DNA from: Calliopum simillimum
Taxonomy: Eukaryota; Arthropoda; Insecta; Diptera; Lauxaniidae
Reading direction: 5' to 3'
NCBI GenBank assembly: GCA_951812925.1
Contig: OX638372.1
Span: 41,228,245-41,292,244, forward strand
Length of the DNA: 64,000 bases
Both the position numbers and the translations under genes were made by a program. Shown in pieces: positions 10,671 to 22,045 of the stretch. Numbering within the stretch: the first letter of the stretch is position 1; each line of letters starts with the position of its first letter. The notes under the pieces are model-generated. The model had not been told where the DNA came from, searched no databases, and was given only the letters and a program-made list of their open reading frames with translations.

Positions 10671-10861
10671 GGGACGAGTAACCGAAACAATACAAGTATT
10701 GGTACGACAAAACCAATGCCTGTATTTTTCCCGACAGCAATGTAAACGTTATTGAAAGAGTACGGCAATTTCTATGTGATTTTCAAAAACAAACGAAAAA
10801 AAATACGTGTTTGTGTCCCCGATACATACGCCGTTTGTACCTAGTACACTGTTTGCAGGGT

Positions 10862-12304
10862 ATTGAAGAAGCAGAAATATAATTATCCCGTGGAAAAGTA
10901 TTTGAAAAATGCAAAAGTATAGATAACGTTACATAAATAACGGACGCTATATCACCTAATTTACGTTGACAATTTCTCTTTACAGTGAAGTCTCACTACG
11001 GGCGATTGAATATTATACCGTCTAATATCTAGGGTCATATTTGAAAAGAAAAGTTTCACGTATGAAAACAAAACTGTAAGAACAGCAAAAAGTCAGAATT
11101 ATGTTTCAATTTCAGTTCTGTATTTTCATTCATATGGTTTAATTATTTATTTTTTTCTTTCCTTAGCTCAAATTGGATTGAATTTTTCCCACATTTCAAA
11201 TAAAAAAAAAAAAAAAAATCCTCAGCCGAATGAATGTACATTCACAAGTGAATGGAACTTGTTGAAATTTTATTTTTTCGGTATTTCACAAGTGGCACTT
11301 GATATCTCTGAAAAGCGCAAGAGTCATAAATTTCAACGAGTTTTCATCAATTCATCTACGTGTTTCTGCCTTTAAATTGGAATTTTGTATAAAAGTTGAA
11401 CAGAGAAAGTTAACTCGGTGGTGAATTTGCAATCTGTTGAATATACATACGTGACGTGAACTACAAATATTTGATTAAAGGAAATGAAAATATTTAAATC
11501 AGGTAGATACTAAATAAATTGATGGATATTTCGTAAATTTTTGATGATTTTAATTAAATGGTTTACAAGCTACTTAAGGGAAATTACGGATATGGAGAAA
11601 ATATGAAAATGAATGCATAACAGCAGGAAATTTTCCTTCTCACTTGTTCTGAATGGACAGGAAAAACGAATCTGTACTGACCACTACAATATTGACAGTA
11701 TATAAGTGTAAGAAAGTTAACGGAAGTTTATCTGATAAGTTCTCTTCCAAAACAGCTTATTTATCAGTACGATTTCATGCAGACACTGCTTTTATTTAAT
11801 GGAAATTTTACTTAGAACACTTATACAAACATATATTTGAATTTTTTAATTTGCTTTGCAAATACAAAGTCGCCAATGTTTGAACAAAAAACCCTTACAC
11901 TAATATTATTGAAAAAATTTTTCCGGGTTTTTAAGTAAGGGTGGGAACTTGCTTTCGCATCTTATGGCGTCCGAAAGGCACGTTCATGATGCAGTTCTTT
12001 CTCACAGAGTCTACTGAAATCGTCGTCAACAAAACTCATATCTTGAAGAAGTGGTGAACAAAATTAGTCTTGATCGTAGTTATTTTCCGCGGCCAAGACC
12101 AATATGCTGATATAATTTTAAGACCAATGCTGCTTTGGGTGGCACACTCAAACTGAGTTCTTAAAATCGATATTGAACTAAATTTCACGTGACAATTTTT
12201 TTAACTTTATTTTGTTCTTTGATTTACACCCATCAGGTAGCAAAAAAAAAAAAATCGAAGTAGAAAAATAAAACTTCCATTGCTAAAAATATACAAGGTA
12301 TAGT
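10862..12304. other. AT-rich spacer
   Basis: No gene is recognised. A poly(A) run lies at about 11201-11218. CTGATATAATTTTAAG at 12107-12122, beside GGCCAAGACC, also occurs next to the AAGACC array at 40595-40610, indicating a shared repeat unit. Confidence 0.5.
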
Positions 12305-12591
12305 AAGTTCGGGTAATGTGATATGGGCATTTTTGTTTTTTAAATTACACGTAGTTACCAAAGCGTAGCTGCTATCACTTTATGTATTATGTTTTATTGA
12401 TGTATTGTGCAGTATATTATGATCTTGTAGTTCTTTAGCGTGGGCCAATCTTAAGCTATTTTAATAAAATTGAAAAAAGGCGAAAAAAGTTAAGAAAAAA
12501 AATTGGCGGGTAATGTGATATACTATATCGCATGGACCAACAAATTGCATTTTCAGCAAAAAGATCATCGTGTTATAAAGATACTTTTGTT

Positions 12592-14290
12592 CAGCGTTGC
12601 CATTGTGACACTTTCGGTGTCACATGTGACACTTAGTTTTTGTCTGTGACACCGAAAAAATATCAGATTTTTGTGACACCACGATTTTCCACAAGGTGTC
12701 ACGGACTATTGGGCTATTTTATTTTTTTAGTAAGTGTGGCTGATTGAAAAATTAATTTCGATCTCCAAAAAGTACTTTCCCGCATTGAATTAAGTATATC
12801 TAAAAAAATATGGGTGGCAACATCGTGAGCACTTATGAAATGTCAAAATCAGATTACGATTAAATTTTGTCAACCGTTGCCGTTTTTGCCATTGCAGTTT
12901 TTGCAGTTGCTTAGAAAAAAAGATGCAGATTTTAAATCAACTTAATAACTTGTACCTGGTTAAATGGAATCATAATGAAAATTCCATAGAATTTTAGAGT
13001 GAAATATTAGCCTATGAAGACGCTGAAAGTGATTACCCAATTGAAGATATAGGAACCTTTGCCATGAGCTTTTTGGTTCTTCCCTTTTCTAACTCTGAGG
13101 TGGAACGAGTTTTTAGCATCATGAACCTAATTAAGATAAATATCCGAAACCGAATGGGCCTGCCGTTATTAAATGCTTTAATTCAAATCAAATCATGGCT
13201 GAAGTCTTTGAACAAATGCTGTCATGATTTTGTGATCGATATTGATGATCAAAAACTACATATTGTAGGCAGAAAGAAATGCTACAATGAAAGGAACATT
13301 GAATATGACGAACCTGATGAAGCTTTTATTATTTATAATGAGGTTTCACTATTAATGTGATTTAAGTAAGATAAGAAAACCAATTTTTTTGAAAATGGCT
13401 CGTTAAATTAAATTGAACTGTGATTTTGAAGTGTTAAATTTTCAGTCCTTGAAACAAACTGTTTAAAAAGCTTTTTAAAAAAGCTCTTTAGGAGCTTTCT
13501 GATAAAAGTTTGTAACGTTCAAAAACATGATTTTCGAATTCGTATGGAAGACTTACGAAATCGTTTTGGTCTTTTCTATTGAATGCATCCTTAAGTAATT
13601 TTTGTCTTCAAAAAGAGCTAGAAACTAGTTATGTGTGATTTTTCTTTAAAAAAAGTTATAACCACTATAAAATGATAAATGAAAGTTAAAAATCGTATGT
13701 AGGTTCTCATATGATTTTTCTCTATATGGTATCATTTTCAAATGGTCATATTTAAAAAAAAAAAAAAAAATCACGCAAAACCAGATTATAGCTCATTTCT
13801 AAGACGAAGAACAATTCTTAATGATGCATATAACAGGAAATTGCAAAAAAATTTCATGCATCTTTTATACAAGTTATTATAAAATTTTATGCAAAACAAA
13901 TTTTCAGCAAATTATTTGCAAATCTTTTTGAATAAAAGTTTCTAGGTCTGAAAAAAGCCATAAGTACAAACCATTTTTATATATGTTTTCTTTACATACT
14001 AATTTATGTATTTGTTTTTGAAGTTTGTTTATGTTTTCATTAAATAAATTAAATTGTTAAACAATCCTTGTCGTTTTAATACTTGTATTTCCAGAACCTT
14101 AATTTAGAGACGATACGACGATAGAAACTAAGACTACTTACAAACAATAGTTAAAACTCCTATAGGATTAAATATAATATATAAAAATGAAGGGTGCTAT
14201 ATGACACTAATTTGTACAATTAGAGGGTGTTATATGACACCTTTTTTGAATCGCTGTGACACTCTACCTTTTGAGTTGATGGCAACGCTG
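12592..14290 (+). mobile_element. hAT transposon, internally deleted, with 8-bp target duplication
   Basis: Terminal inverted repeats are CAGCGTTGCCAT (12592-12603) and ATGGCAACGCTG (14279-14290), a classic hAT CAG...CTG end. CTTTTGTT flanks both sides exactly (12584-12591 and 14291-14298), the 8-bp target duplication expected of hAT. TGTGACAC or close variants are repeated in the subterminal 100 bp at both ends (12606-12705 and about 14190-14270), likely transposase-binding sites. Only the transposase C-terminus (12998-13360) is left of the coding region, so the copy is non-autonomous. It interrupts the element at 12311-14891. Confidence 0.9.
12998..13360 (+). pseudogene. hAT transposase C-terminal dimerisation domain
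   Basis: The open frame runs from just after a stop at 12995-12997 to TGA at 13358-13360; the first Met is at 13064. It reads AYEDAESDYPIEDIGTFAMS, then LPFSNSEVERVFSIMNLIK and RNRMGLPLLNALIQIKSWL. The (L/F)PFSNxEVERVFSxMNxIKxxxRNRMGxxLLNAxxxI pattern is diagnostic of hAT-family dimerisation domains. The upstream catalytic DDE core and BED finger are missing. The remaining 120 codons have no internal stop, so the deletion is probably more recent than that of the other hAT at 17.1 kb. Confidence 0.85.
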
Positions 14291-14891
14291 CTTTTGTTGT
14301 GGAACTTTTACTTCAGGTAAGGAGTGATAAACATTACTAAAATCGCTTTTACAAAGCTTTAGCTCATTTTTCTTAAAAACTGTTGCCTTTATATAAAAAT
14401 GTTGGACCAACAAATTGTTAATAAGGAAAAACGTTTTAAATTTGGGCCAAAAGGCCATCGTGTCAAACATTTTGCATTGCAAGTGGAACATCAAATATTT
14501 TCGGTGCCAGAAGTGCACTATATCACATTACCCGAATTTCAGTTTTAAAACAATCAGGTTATTTTTGAAAAACACACTCCAGCAAATAAAAAATTCAATT
14601 GATTTATGGTTAGGAATATTCACCCACTAGCAGAATTTAATACTGCGGTTATGATATCCATTTTAGTTTAGGCTAGATCCTAGCATAAATCACACACAAA
14701 TAAAGTTTTGATTCACTGCTAAAATCGATTTTACCACACTGAAAGCAGAATAAACAAAGGTGGGCGCTCAAAAACTTGCAGCACATTTCTTTTTCAGTTT
14801 CTGTGGTGTTGGCGAAAAAATCATAATCGAGAGTTTTTTATTTAAGGAAATATGCTGGTATATCACATTACCCGCCTATATCACATTACCC

Positions 14892-16042
14892 AAAGTTACT
14901 CTATACAAAAAAAACCAATATTTCCCATTTAATTCATACATCATGAAAAATCTTAAAAATTAATTACAAAAACAAAAAATATTATTTTGAGAAAATCAAC
15001 TTTAAAATTTTTCTAAAAATGACCGCTATTTTGTAAATTTTCCAAATATTAAAATGGAAATCAATATAACATCTAAAATGCTAAAAGAATCCGAAAGCAA
15101 AAATTAAAAAAATTTATTTTTGACAAAATGGTGGAACTTAGAAAAAAAATTGCATCGATTTTTCACATAACTTACAAAAAGAAAATTTTTTTTTCGCAAA
15201 ACTACTAATGAGATGTCTCTATACTAAGCACTTAGAACAGCTATGTAAATCTGTAAATCTGAGAACCCAACTGCAAATTTCGAAAAAATTTAGATGGAAA
15301 CGGTCAGCTATATTAAAGATCTTTTGATTTGTCTTGGTGTACCCCGGGCATCCCAACGCTCTTTGGTGTAATTAAAAACATATCAAATGCATTCAATTAA
15401 TTCAAAAATTTCTTGCAATTTTTTGTACAAAAAACTACACCAAATGCTGTTGGGTAATCAACATTTGCACCATCATCATCATCTTTCTAAATCGAATGAA
15501 GTATTAAAAAATGCATCCTTGGTTATGAAAACCTTTGCCACTGAAGCCAATGGACATGTGGTAAAAATATCTGCTGACTTTCCATTTTGGAAAAGAAATT
15601 TTCTTTTGAGTAATGTCAGAAAAAGCTACAGCAACAGTTGCATAACAATTGCACCAATGCAAAGAATTAATCCCATACTTCAGATATGACTTTGGTTTTT
15701 TTTATTTCTCCACAAATACCTCTCACAATTAGAATTGAATCACTTATTTCCAAACCAAAGAAGAATTGCCATAGTGATATGTAATTAACAAAAACTCAAA
15801 AAACTCCAGCAAATTTTCAGTTGCACTTGACATTGGAATTGATTAAATGATGAAGGTATTTTTTTTTTAATTAAAGTGAAATCATAAAGTGATAATTACT
15901 CTAAATTGCCTACATTTTCCTATACGTAGAGTAAATTATTATGAGTTCAGCCATAAAAATATATAACTATTTTTACTTTATCATTCAAGTAAAAATATTA
16001 ATGTTTTTACATAATATACAAATTTTATACCTCTTCATCATA
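14892..16042. other. AT-rich spacer
   Basis: No family repeat or gene is recognised. An open frame at 15387-15689 (100 codons, with a His run) has no recognisable domain and low-complexity composition; I do not call it a gene. Confidence 0.5.
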
Positions 16043-16131
16043 TAGGTCAGTGGTCAAGTTTGTAATTGTAAGCAAAAATAATATATTTCTATCCATCATA
16101 CGGACGGACCCCGGTTCAAATACTAGTGCGG
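16043..16131 (+). repeat. tRNA-like segment, possibly a tRNA-derived SINE
   Basis: TAGGTCAGTGGTCAAG (16043-16058) resembles a polymerase III A box and GGTTCAAATAC (about 16113-16123) a B box, with CCGG before it and GTGCGG after. The spacing is longer than in most tRNAs and no cloverleaf is evident, so it is not called a functional tRNA. The AT-rich flanks resemble those of the tRNA-like segments near 39.5 kb. Confidence 0.35.
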
Positions 16132-17099
16132 TAAGTTATTTTTTTTTTTAACTTTACCATAAGTTAAATATCACTTAATTTTTTCAAAAAAATAACTGCT
16201 TTGTAATTCTGTAAAGTTATTCGAAAATTCTGAATTTACTAAAACTGTACGGTAAAATTTATTTTAGCGGGGAGTTGCCACTATATTGACTTGAAATTCT
16301 AGTAAAATTTACAAGAAATAAAGTGGTACCAACTAATTTTATTCTTCGTGTTAGATCGTAGATATTTTAGTCGGTACTCCGAGTTTTGTGTATTAAATTG
16401 TGTCACGGCCAGTCAGATCTTCGGGTCCCTGGTAATTATTTTCGTGAAAAATATATTTTAAAGGTATTTATAATTACTTTCATAGTACAGGCTATGAATT
16501 CTTGACATTTTACTATTGAACTCAGTAATTTCTTGATTGATCATTGTATTGATGGTTTATTGAATGAAATGTGAAAAAAATCTCAAGTCCTTGACCTCGG
16601 CGTCCTAGAAACTTAAGAAATCTTGTTTTTTAATATTCAAAATAATTGGGTTTTCATTATTTTTTTTTTTTAAACGGCCATAAAATTTTTGCATCTTATT
16701 TTTTTTTTTTAGAAAAGGACAAAAGTACTTGTTTGAACCCAGATCCGAAAGATTTATTTTAATTTTTGCATTTATTTATATATTGCCACAAAAAGAGCAC
16801 TTCAGAAACAAAAACTTGCTGTGTAGCAAACAAAGCAAAAATAAAACATCAAAGCCCTTAGCATCATTCAAGAGATATTTAAGCTACCCATATTAATATT
16901 GAATTCTACAATACCACAAAATACAACCAACTGACCTAAAATGAACGAACTAAGCCAAAAAAATTGGGTAAACCCAGCAATGCATTCAATGTAAAATTGA
17001 TGCCACTTAGAGTGCTTATCATTGCAGTCGTGGTGCAATGATGGAAATTCATGTATTTTATTGCAAAATTCATGAATGCTACCAGTGGAAGCATTTGCT
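16132..17099. other. AT-rich spacer
   Basis: Nothing is recognised apart from homopolymer T runs at about 16138-16150, 16660-16671 and 16700-16711. Confidence 0.5.
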
Positions 17100-17815
17100 C
17101 AGTGCTGGATTACTCATTAAGCCGGACTAGGCCATGGCCTAGGGCCCCACCCGAGCAGGGGCCCCCACAAAAATCTGAGAACTTCTACCCTGACGATTTG
17201 GAAGATTTTTGTACTGAACTCAAACAGTTTCACGATTTTATCAAATAAAAATTTCCATCAAAACCTTAATTAACTCACTCTGAACTCTACGAAAGTTTGA
17301 TTCGAGATAATCTTGAAACTGTTTTCCCAAACGTGGACATTGCTCTTCGCATTTTTTTTTAACTTTTATGATTACAAATTGTACAATAGAGCGCTCTTTT
17401 GCGAAGTTGAAACGCATTAAAAACGAGCAAAGAAGTGTTATGCGTCAAGAACGATTGAACATGCTAAGTCTGATGTCCATTGAATCGGATGTTCTTCGTC
17501 AAATTGATTTTGAAGGTGTCATTAATGATTTTAGTGATTTGAAATGTAGGTGAAAGATGAACGTCGTTTTAATATTTAGAAGAGATGCCCAAAGATTATT
17601 TTTTAAATGACTTTACTTTAAATTATGCCAAATCAAAAAAAATATAATTTGTCATTTTGATTGCTTTATTATGTTTATAACCTTTAAATGATATGAATAT
17701 GCTGTTTAAATTCTATAAATGCATAAACAAAGATTTGTTTTACAATTATTAAAAATAGAGTGTCCCAAAATTTTAATGGCCTAGGGCCCCCATTTGGCTT
17801 AATCCGGCACGGCTG
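17100..17815 (+). mobile_element. hAT transposon remnant (ZMYM1-like transposase type)
   Basis: Left end CAGTGCTGGATTA (17100-17112), followed by AAGCC, a gap and GGCCTAGGGCCCC. The right end is the inverse, GGCCTAGGGCCCCC, GGCTTAATCCGGCAC and CTG (17778-17815). These pair imperfectly; no 8-bp target duplication is visible. The interior encodes fragments of the C-terminal part of a hAT transposase (17174-17553). The GC-rich ends stand out sharply from the AT-rich flanks. Confidence 0.75.
17174..17553 (+). pseudogene. hAT transposase C-terminus, broken in at least three pieces
   Basis: Piece 1 (17174-17248) reads SENFYPDDLEDFCTELKQF and then stops. Piece 2 (about 17278-17350) reads LYESLIRDNLETVFPNVDIA, joined through a poly(T) slippage tract to piece 3 (17368-17553): IERSFAKLKRIKNEQRS, then MRQERLNMLSLMSIESD and IDFEGVINDFSDLK. 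The ERSFxKLKxIKxxxRSxMxQxRLxxLxxxSIExD pattern is the hAT dimerisation domain of the ZMYM1-like group. A stop and frameshifts between pieces show it is inactive. Confidence 0.8.
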
Positions 17816-19413
17816 GTACACGCAAGTACACATCTAAATGCACAAACATACGTAAGTACAAGTGTGCATAATTGGGGTAATGATTTCCATTAAATGGTCA
17901 CATTTGGTATCATATTGGATTTTAGGGTTTTTTTAAAGTTTTTTATGATATTTTGATATCAAGCTGTGTATCCTTCTTGAACGGAAAAATTTTAATTTAA
18001 TTTATTGAAATAGCATATAGAAGTTTCGGGATAAACAGCGATTACTGAAATTTTCTTAGAAATTAAGTTTTTAAATTTGCAGTATTGCACCTTTGGCTTT
18101 GAGCATCTGCTCAATGAAATTGGGAATCGAATTGAATATTTACATGAGCAAATTTGATAATTGGTTTGAATCGCTAAAGTACATCAAAGACCACAATAGT
18201 TCGTTTACATAAATTAATTAAAATACAACAAAAGGCCGACACAGGAACACTGAGCAAATTAGCATATGTATACACATAAACATTCAATGCGAACAGCAAT
18301 CGCCTCACATTGGCATATTCACAAATGCTCCACGTAATGCCTTATGTAATTGAGAACCACAAAGCCTATTGCGTGTGAAACTTTGCAGTAGATAAACAGC
18401 TGTTATGGTCAACACTTTCATTACCAAACGATTGGGTCGAGGAAAATTATATGAAAATAAATGGAATTGATGCTTGGTAAAAACACTTCATGTCGTAGTA
18501 CATTCTTTTAGCAAAGTAACACATGAAAATGAATACTAGTTATTTTAAAGACAAGGCTACGAAATTTTGGAAACTAAATTTAAGTTTAGAAAATATATCA
18601 AAGTGCGTCAAGGAATGAATGGTAAGTAAAAAGTTAGGTTAAATTTCTTTAAATTGATTTTTAAATAACCATATAAGCATGGTTGCCAATAAGTATTTTT
18701 TAAAAAAGGCTCCTCTTCCTATGAATAGTTTCTATCAATATAAGCTATTACATTTTTTAATCAAAAAGCAATCTTTTCATTTAGTTACGCCAAAAGTTTT
18801 ATTGAGATAAAACCTATTCAATGCTATGAAAATGTACCAAATGATGATACCCACAATGGTTTCAGCTGTGTGTGGTAACTGTTGGCACAAATTTTATTAA
18901 AAAAGTTTCTCTAGCGCAGTTTTCATAGGGAATGTTGATAAAAACAAACAAAATTAAACCGCATTGCCGAAAGTAAGCCAGTAACAAAAATATAGAGCCC
19001 AATGATATCATTAAGAAACTTTTAAAGCTCCCATTGAAAAGCGATAAGTACAATAGTGCCAAGTTAATAATCTCTGCAAGAAATTGAAAACAAAACAAAT
19101 TTTTGCATCGAAAGCGTTTGTGGAAGTTTCTTTTTGTTACTGTTTTGTCACTTTTGAAAGAAGTCAGGGTAAGTTTGCTTTGTACCTAAACCTCTGTATA
19201 CGTACAAATTAAAATACAAGATTTGGTCAAACTTTCTTTCTTATTCAATTTTAAGCTGCTGGGACTTAGGTATTCTCAATTTTGTCTCCTGTTATTTGTT
19301 CTAGACAGAAGTTCCGAAAACGAAATAGAAAAACCAACATTATGCTCGAACGTTTGAAAGACTATAAGTATGCTCAAAAGTGGTTATATTGCTCAGATTT
19401 AAAACAAAAACAA
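17816..19413. other. AT-rich spacer
   Basis: No gene is recognised. On the minus strand at about 18085-18140 a short frame (SIPNFIEQMLKAKGAILQI) faintly recalls the C-terminal end of Tc1/mariner transposases, but nothing else around it supports that. Confidence 0.4.
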
Positions 19414-20287
19414 GTAAGGGTGTAAAATTTGGCCGGGCCAAACATTAAATACCCTACACTGCAGTATTTTTAAAATTTTGCTCATATGGGAGGTGCTACG
19501 CTCTCTTGTCCGAGTTCACCCAGTTTTTGTCCAGAGTTTGGATTTATAGTTTTTAGTGTCTAAGTGAAAAACGTTTTCAGTATAGCGTTTTGAAGCTTTT
19601 ACCTTTATAGGAGGTGCCACGCCCTCTTGTCTTTAGTATTTAAGTGAAGTTTGGTTGGATTATCTCAAAAAATTCTTTCAGTATAGCATTTTGAAACTTT
19701 CGCTTATATGGGAGGTGCCACGCCCCCTTATTCGATTTCACCCAATTTTTTTTGAGAGCTTTTATTTATGATTCTTAGTGTCTGAGTCAAATTTGGTTCG
19801 AATATCTCAAAAAACGCTTTCAGTATAGCGTTTTGAAGCTTTTGCTTATATGGGAGGTGCCACGCCCTCTTGTTCGAATTCATTCAGTTTTTTTTTCAGA
19901 GCTTGCGCTTACAATTTTTAGTATTTATGCGTATTTTGGTTGCATTGTCGTGAAAAATATTCTTAAAATTGCATTTTGAATATATTTTTTGTATGGGCGG
20001 TAGGCGTGTCCGTTGACTGATTTCGCTCATTTTCAATTCCCCGAGCTATCTTTGATGACGGAGGCAGTGTACCAAATTTCATCGAATTATCTTGCTTAGT
20101 TTTGCCACAAAGTGTATTTCAACACACAGCCAGCCAGCCAGCCAGCCAGACAGACGGACATGGCTATATCGACTCAGGAGGTGATGCTGATCAAGAATAT
20201 ATATACTTTTCTGTATCTGCCACGCCTCCTTCTCTGCGTTACAAACGGAAGGACAAAGTGAATATACCCTGGGTGTAGGTTATAATT
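19414..20287 (+). repeat. dispersed repeat family B, long copy
   Basis: It starts GTAAGGGTGTAAAATTTGG and ends near AATATACCCTGGGTGTAGG. The first half consists of variably shortened tandem units keyed on AGGTGCCACGCCC (19491, 19612, 19713, 19855; spacing 121, 101, 142) with CAGTATAGCGTTTTGAAGC between them. The second half has a CCAG run (about 20129-20150) leading to GACAGACGGACATGGCTA (20149-20166) and ATCAAGAATATATATACTTT (20191). Other copies: 40195-40410 and 44165-44449 (both minus) and 63435 to the window end (plus). No coding frame is shared. I remember the GACATGGCTA block as common in fly genomes but cannot assign the element class. Confidence 0.8.
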
Positions 20288-21799
20288 ACAAACTCTAACA
20301 TCACTGAACCTATATTACCTCAGATTTGTAGTTTTCTGCCCCTGTATTTTAATAGAGATTTTTAAAGAAACCGTAAATAATATTAAATCTTATTAAAATG
20401 TTGGCTATCATTTATGTATTGTAATGACCTTGGCTTCACCACGCCAACGTTTCAAAGGGTAGAAAACCACCATAGCCGTTACACGAAAATCCTTCCAGAA
20501 ATGCAAAAAATTTCAAAGGATTTTTCTTGAATAGGCCCAAATTAGGAAAAAAAAAATGTTGGACGGTATTGGGTATGGACCCAAAATAGGTTAAGTAAGA
20601 AAGAATTTGGCCAGCCAACTGAAAATTTGGAAGTTTAAGTAGTAGATTTTAGCAAAGTTCTCAGACGTATAATAAAATGATTCTACTTTATTTATAAATT
20701 CATATTATTACTCAAGCCAAAAATGCCCTTCTGCGGACGACTATGAACTCTCACTTCCAATTTTACAAATTACAGATGTCTGGTGTCTTCCAAAATATTT
20801 GAAAATGTGGAAACCATTTGATTCGAAGGAACTTTTCTGGTCACCTGGAAGAACTGGGTCATTCAAGATAATGGTGAGAGTATGGTGCATGTTTTTTTTG
20901 CTAACGTTTCTACTTCATCAGTGTTAAGCATCGTAAGATATTTTTCGAAATTAAAGTAGCCGTAGTCGTCGTATTTTGTTACTCTGCAATTTCAGTTCAT
21001 ATTCCTGTGGCTTTTATGATTTCACTATCAAAATGAAAATTTAAGTTTGGTTCATTTCCTGCACATACTCGTATCTGTAAACATTTCTGAAAGATTATGC
21101 AAACCACATGATGCAAGAAATCTGTTTTTGTTTGTGACAAGAAATTTTGTTCTGATTTTATACGTAAAGTGCATGTCATCATTATGCGAAATACGTGACT
21201 AAAATTATTTTCAAGGATAATGCATGCGCACAGTGCATGTGCTCTTATAAGCTTAGATAATAAGCTATTTATATTGCAAGCCAAAAATTTTACTCAACTT
21301 CTATTAACACTATTTTTTCAAGCCACATATTTTGTTTTTAAATTTACCTTTTTCTTCAAATTTTTCATGTAAAAAATTTGTGCAAAATTTAGTTTTAAGA
21401 AAAATAACCATTAATTTGAAATTAAACTAGTTGAATGAGCAATTCTACCAAAATATTATTTTCAAACCATTAAACAGTTATATTTTTGTTACTTCTGGAG
21501 GTACGTAACAAGACAGTAAAATACTTTGTCATAAAACTGGCTTAGCCCTATAATAAATATAACCCTTTTAAATTATATCCTCAACTTAAAATTTAAAAAT
21601 TAAAAAAACATGTTTTTTGGAGGCTACATAGAAAAAACACGAAATTCTACTGCTCTTTTGTACTAAAAGAACTACTTAGAAATATCCCTCGTCTTCAGAA
21701 TGAGCCATCGAGTAGTCATCTGTGAATTTTTTTTAAGTAAATTTTCCATCGAAATAGTTTATTCAAAAAATTTAGAAAAAAATTTCTCATTTCAAAAAT
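20288..21799. other. AT-rich spacer with one exon-like open stretch
   Basis: A plus-strand frame without an early ATG is open at about 20675-20930. It includes SADDYELSLPILQITDVWCL and FDSKELFWSPGRTGSFKIM, the latter followed by a donor-like GTGAGAG at 20874. Its residue mix is more protein-like than its surroundings, but I recognise no family and find no partner exon. The rest is AT-rich with nothing supported. Confidence 0.35.
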
Positions 21800-22045
21800 T
21801 TTTAAACAAACAAGAAAAAAGCAAAAAAAAAAAACAGTTTCTTGTGTTTTTTTACTCTTTTGCCTATAATTTGTAAAAGGGCAGAGAAAGATATTGCGCA
21901 ACATAAAAATATTTGATAAGACTTTCTTTAAAATGACTTATTCAAAAATTCCTTACGTTAAAAATTTTCCGAAATATGGCCAATGGAACATTAAAATATT
22001 CGTTATCAAGGCATCTTACGAAAAAAGAGTATTCTAGATAGTATC
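21800..22045 (+). repeat. dispersed repeat R, copy 2
   Basis: It shares TACTCTTTTG.CTATAA.TT, TTTAAAATG.CTTATT.AAAAATT and GCATCTTACGAAAAAAGAG with the copies near 31745-32200 and 44480-44710. It is cut at its 3' end by the LINE fragment that begins at about 22046. Confidence 0.55.

Larger units (their letters stand above)
8772..10861. mobile_element. repeat-bounded block with short inverted ends (TACCCTGCAAA), enclosing a small gene
   Basis: The left end TACCCTGCAAA (8772-8782) is matched by TTTGCAGGGTA (10851-10861). If TA is the duplicated target, the ends would be CCCTGCAAA, a layout like Tc1/mariner-type MITEs. The sequence next to both ends is enriched in GTAC/ATACG motifs, and a 60-bp tandem array lies at 10501-10670. 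The 11-bp match is short, so the block could be a coincidence. It holds a four-exon gene model and an inserted LINE fragment on the opposite strand. Confidence 0.35.
12311..14891. mobile_element. DNA element(s) with GGGTAATGTGATAT ends, interleaved
   Basis: GGGTAATGTGATAT occurs at 12311-12324 and 12508-12521; its inverse is at 14520-14533, 14860-14873 and 14878-14891. Flanking bases pair specifically: TTCGGGTAATGTGATAT (12308) with the copy at 14520-14536, and GGCGGGTAATGTGATATAC (12505) with the copy at 14858-14876. The pairs therefore interleave rather than nest. GGACCAACAAATTG also occurs twice in direct orientation (12534 and 14404). A tandem duplication or two overlapping copies of one transposon family would explain this. 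The end motif is similar in style to the pogo/Tigger-like ends at 287-1163. No transposase of its own is recognised. Confidence 0.55.

Noticed and set aside
18085..18140. Tc1/mariner transposase C-terminus
   Set aside because: A resemblance of about 15 residues without catalytic motifs or inverted ends is too weak.
18862..19098. 78-codon hydrophobic minus-strand frame as a chemoreceptor fragment
   Set aside because: Hydrophobicity is expected from AT-rich antisense frames; there is no diagnostic C-terminal receptor motif or splice context.
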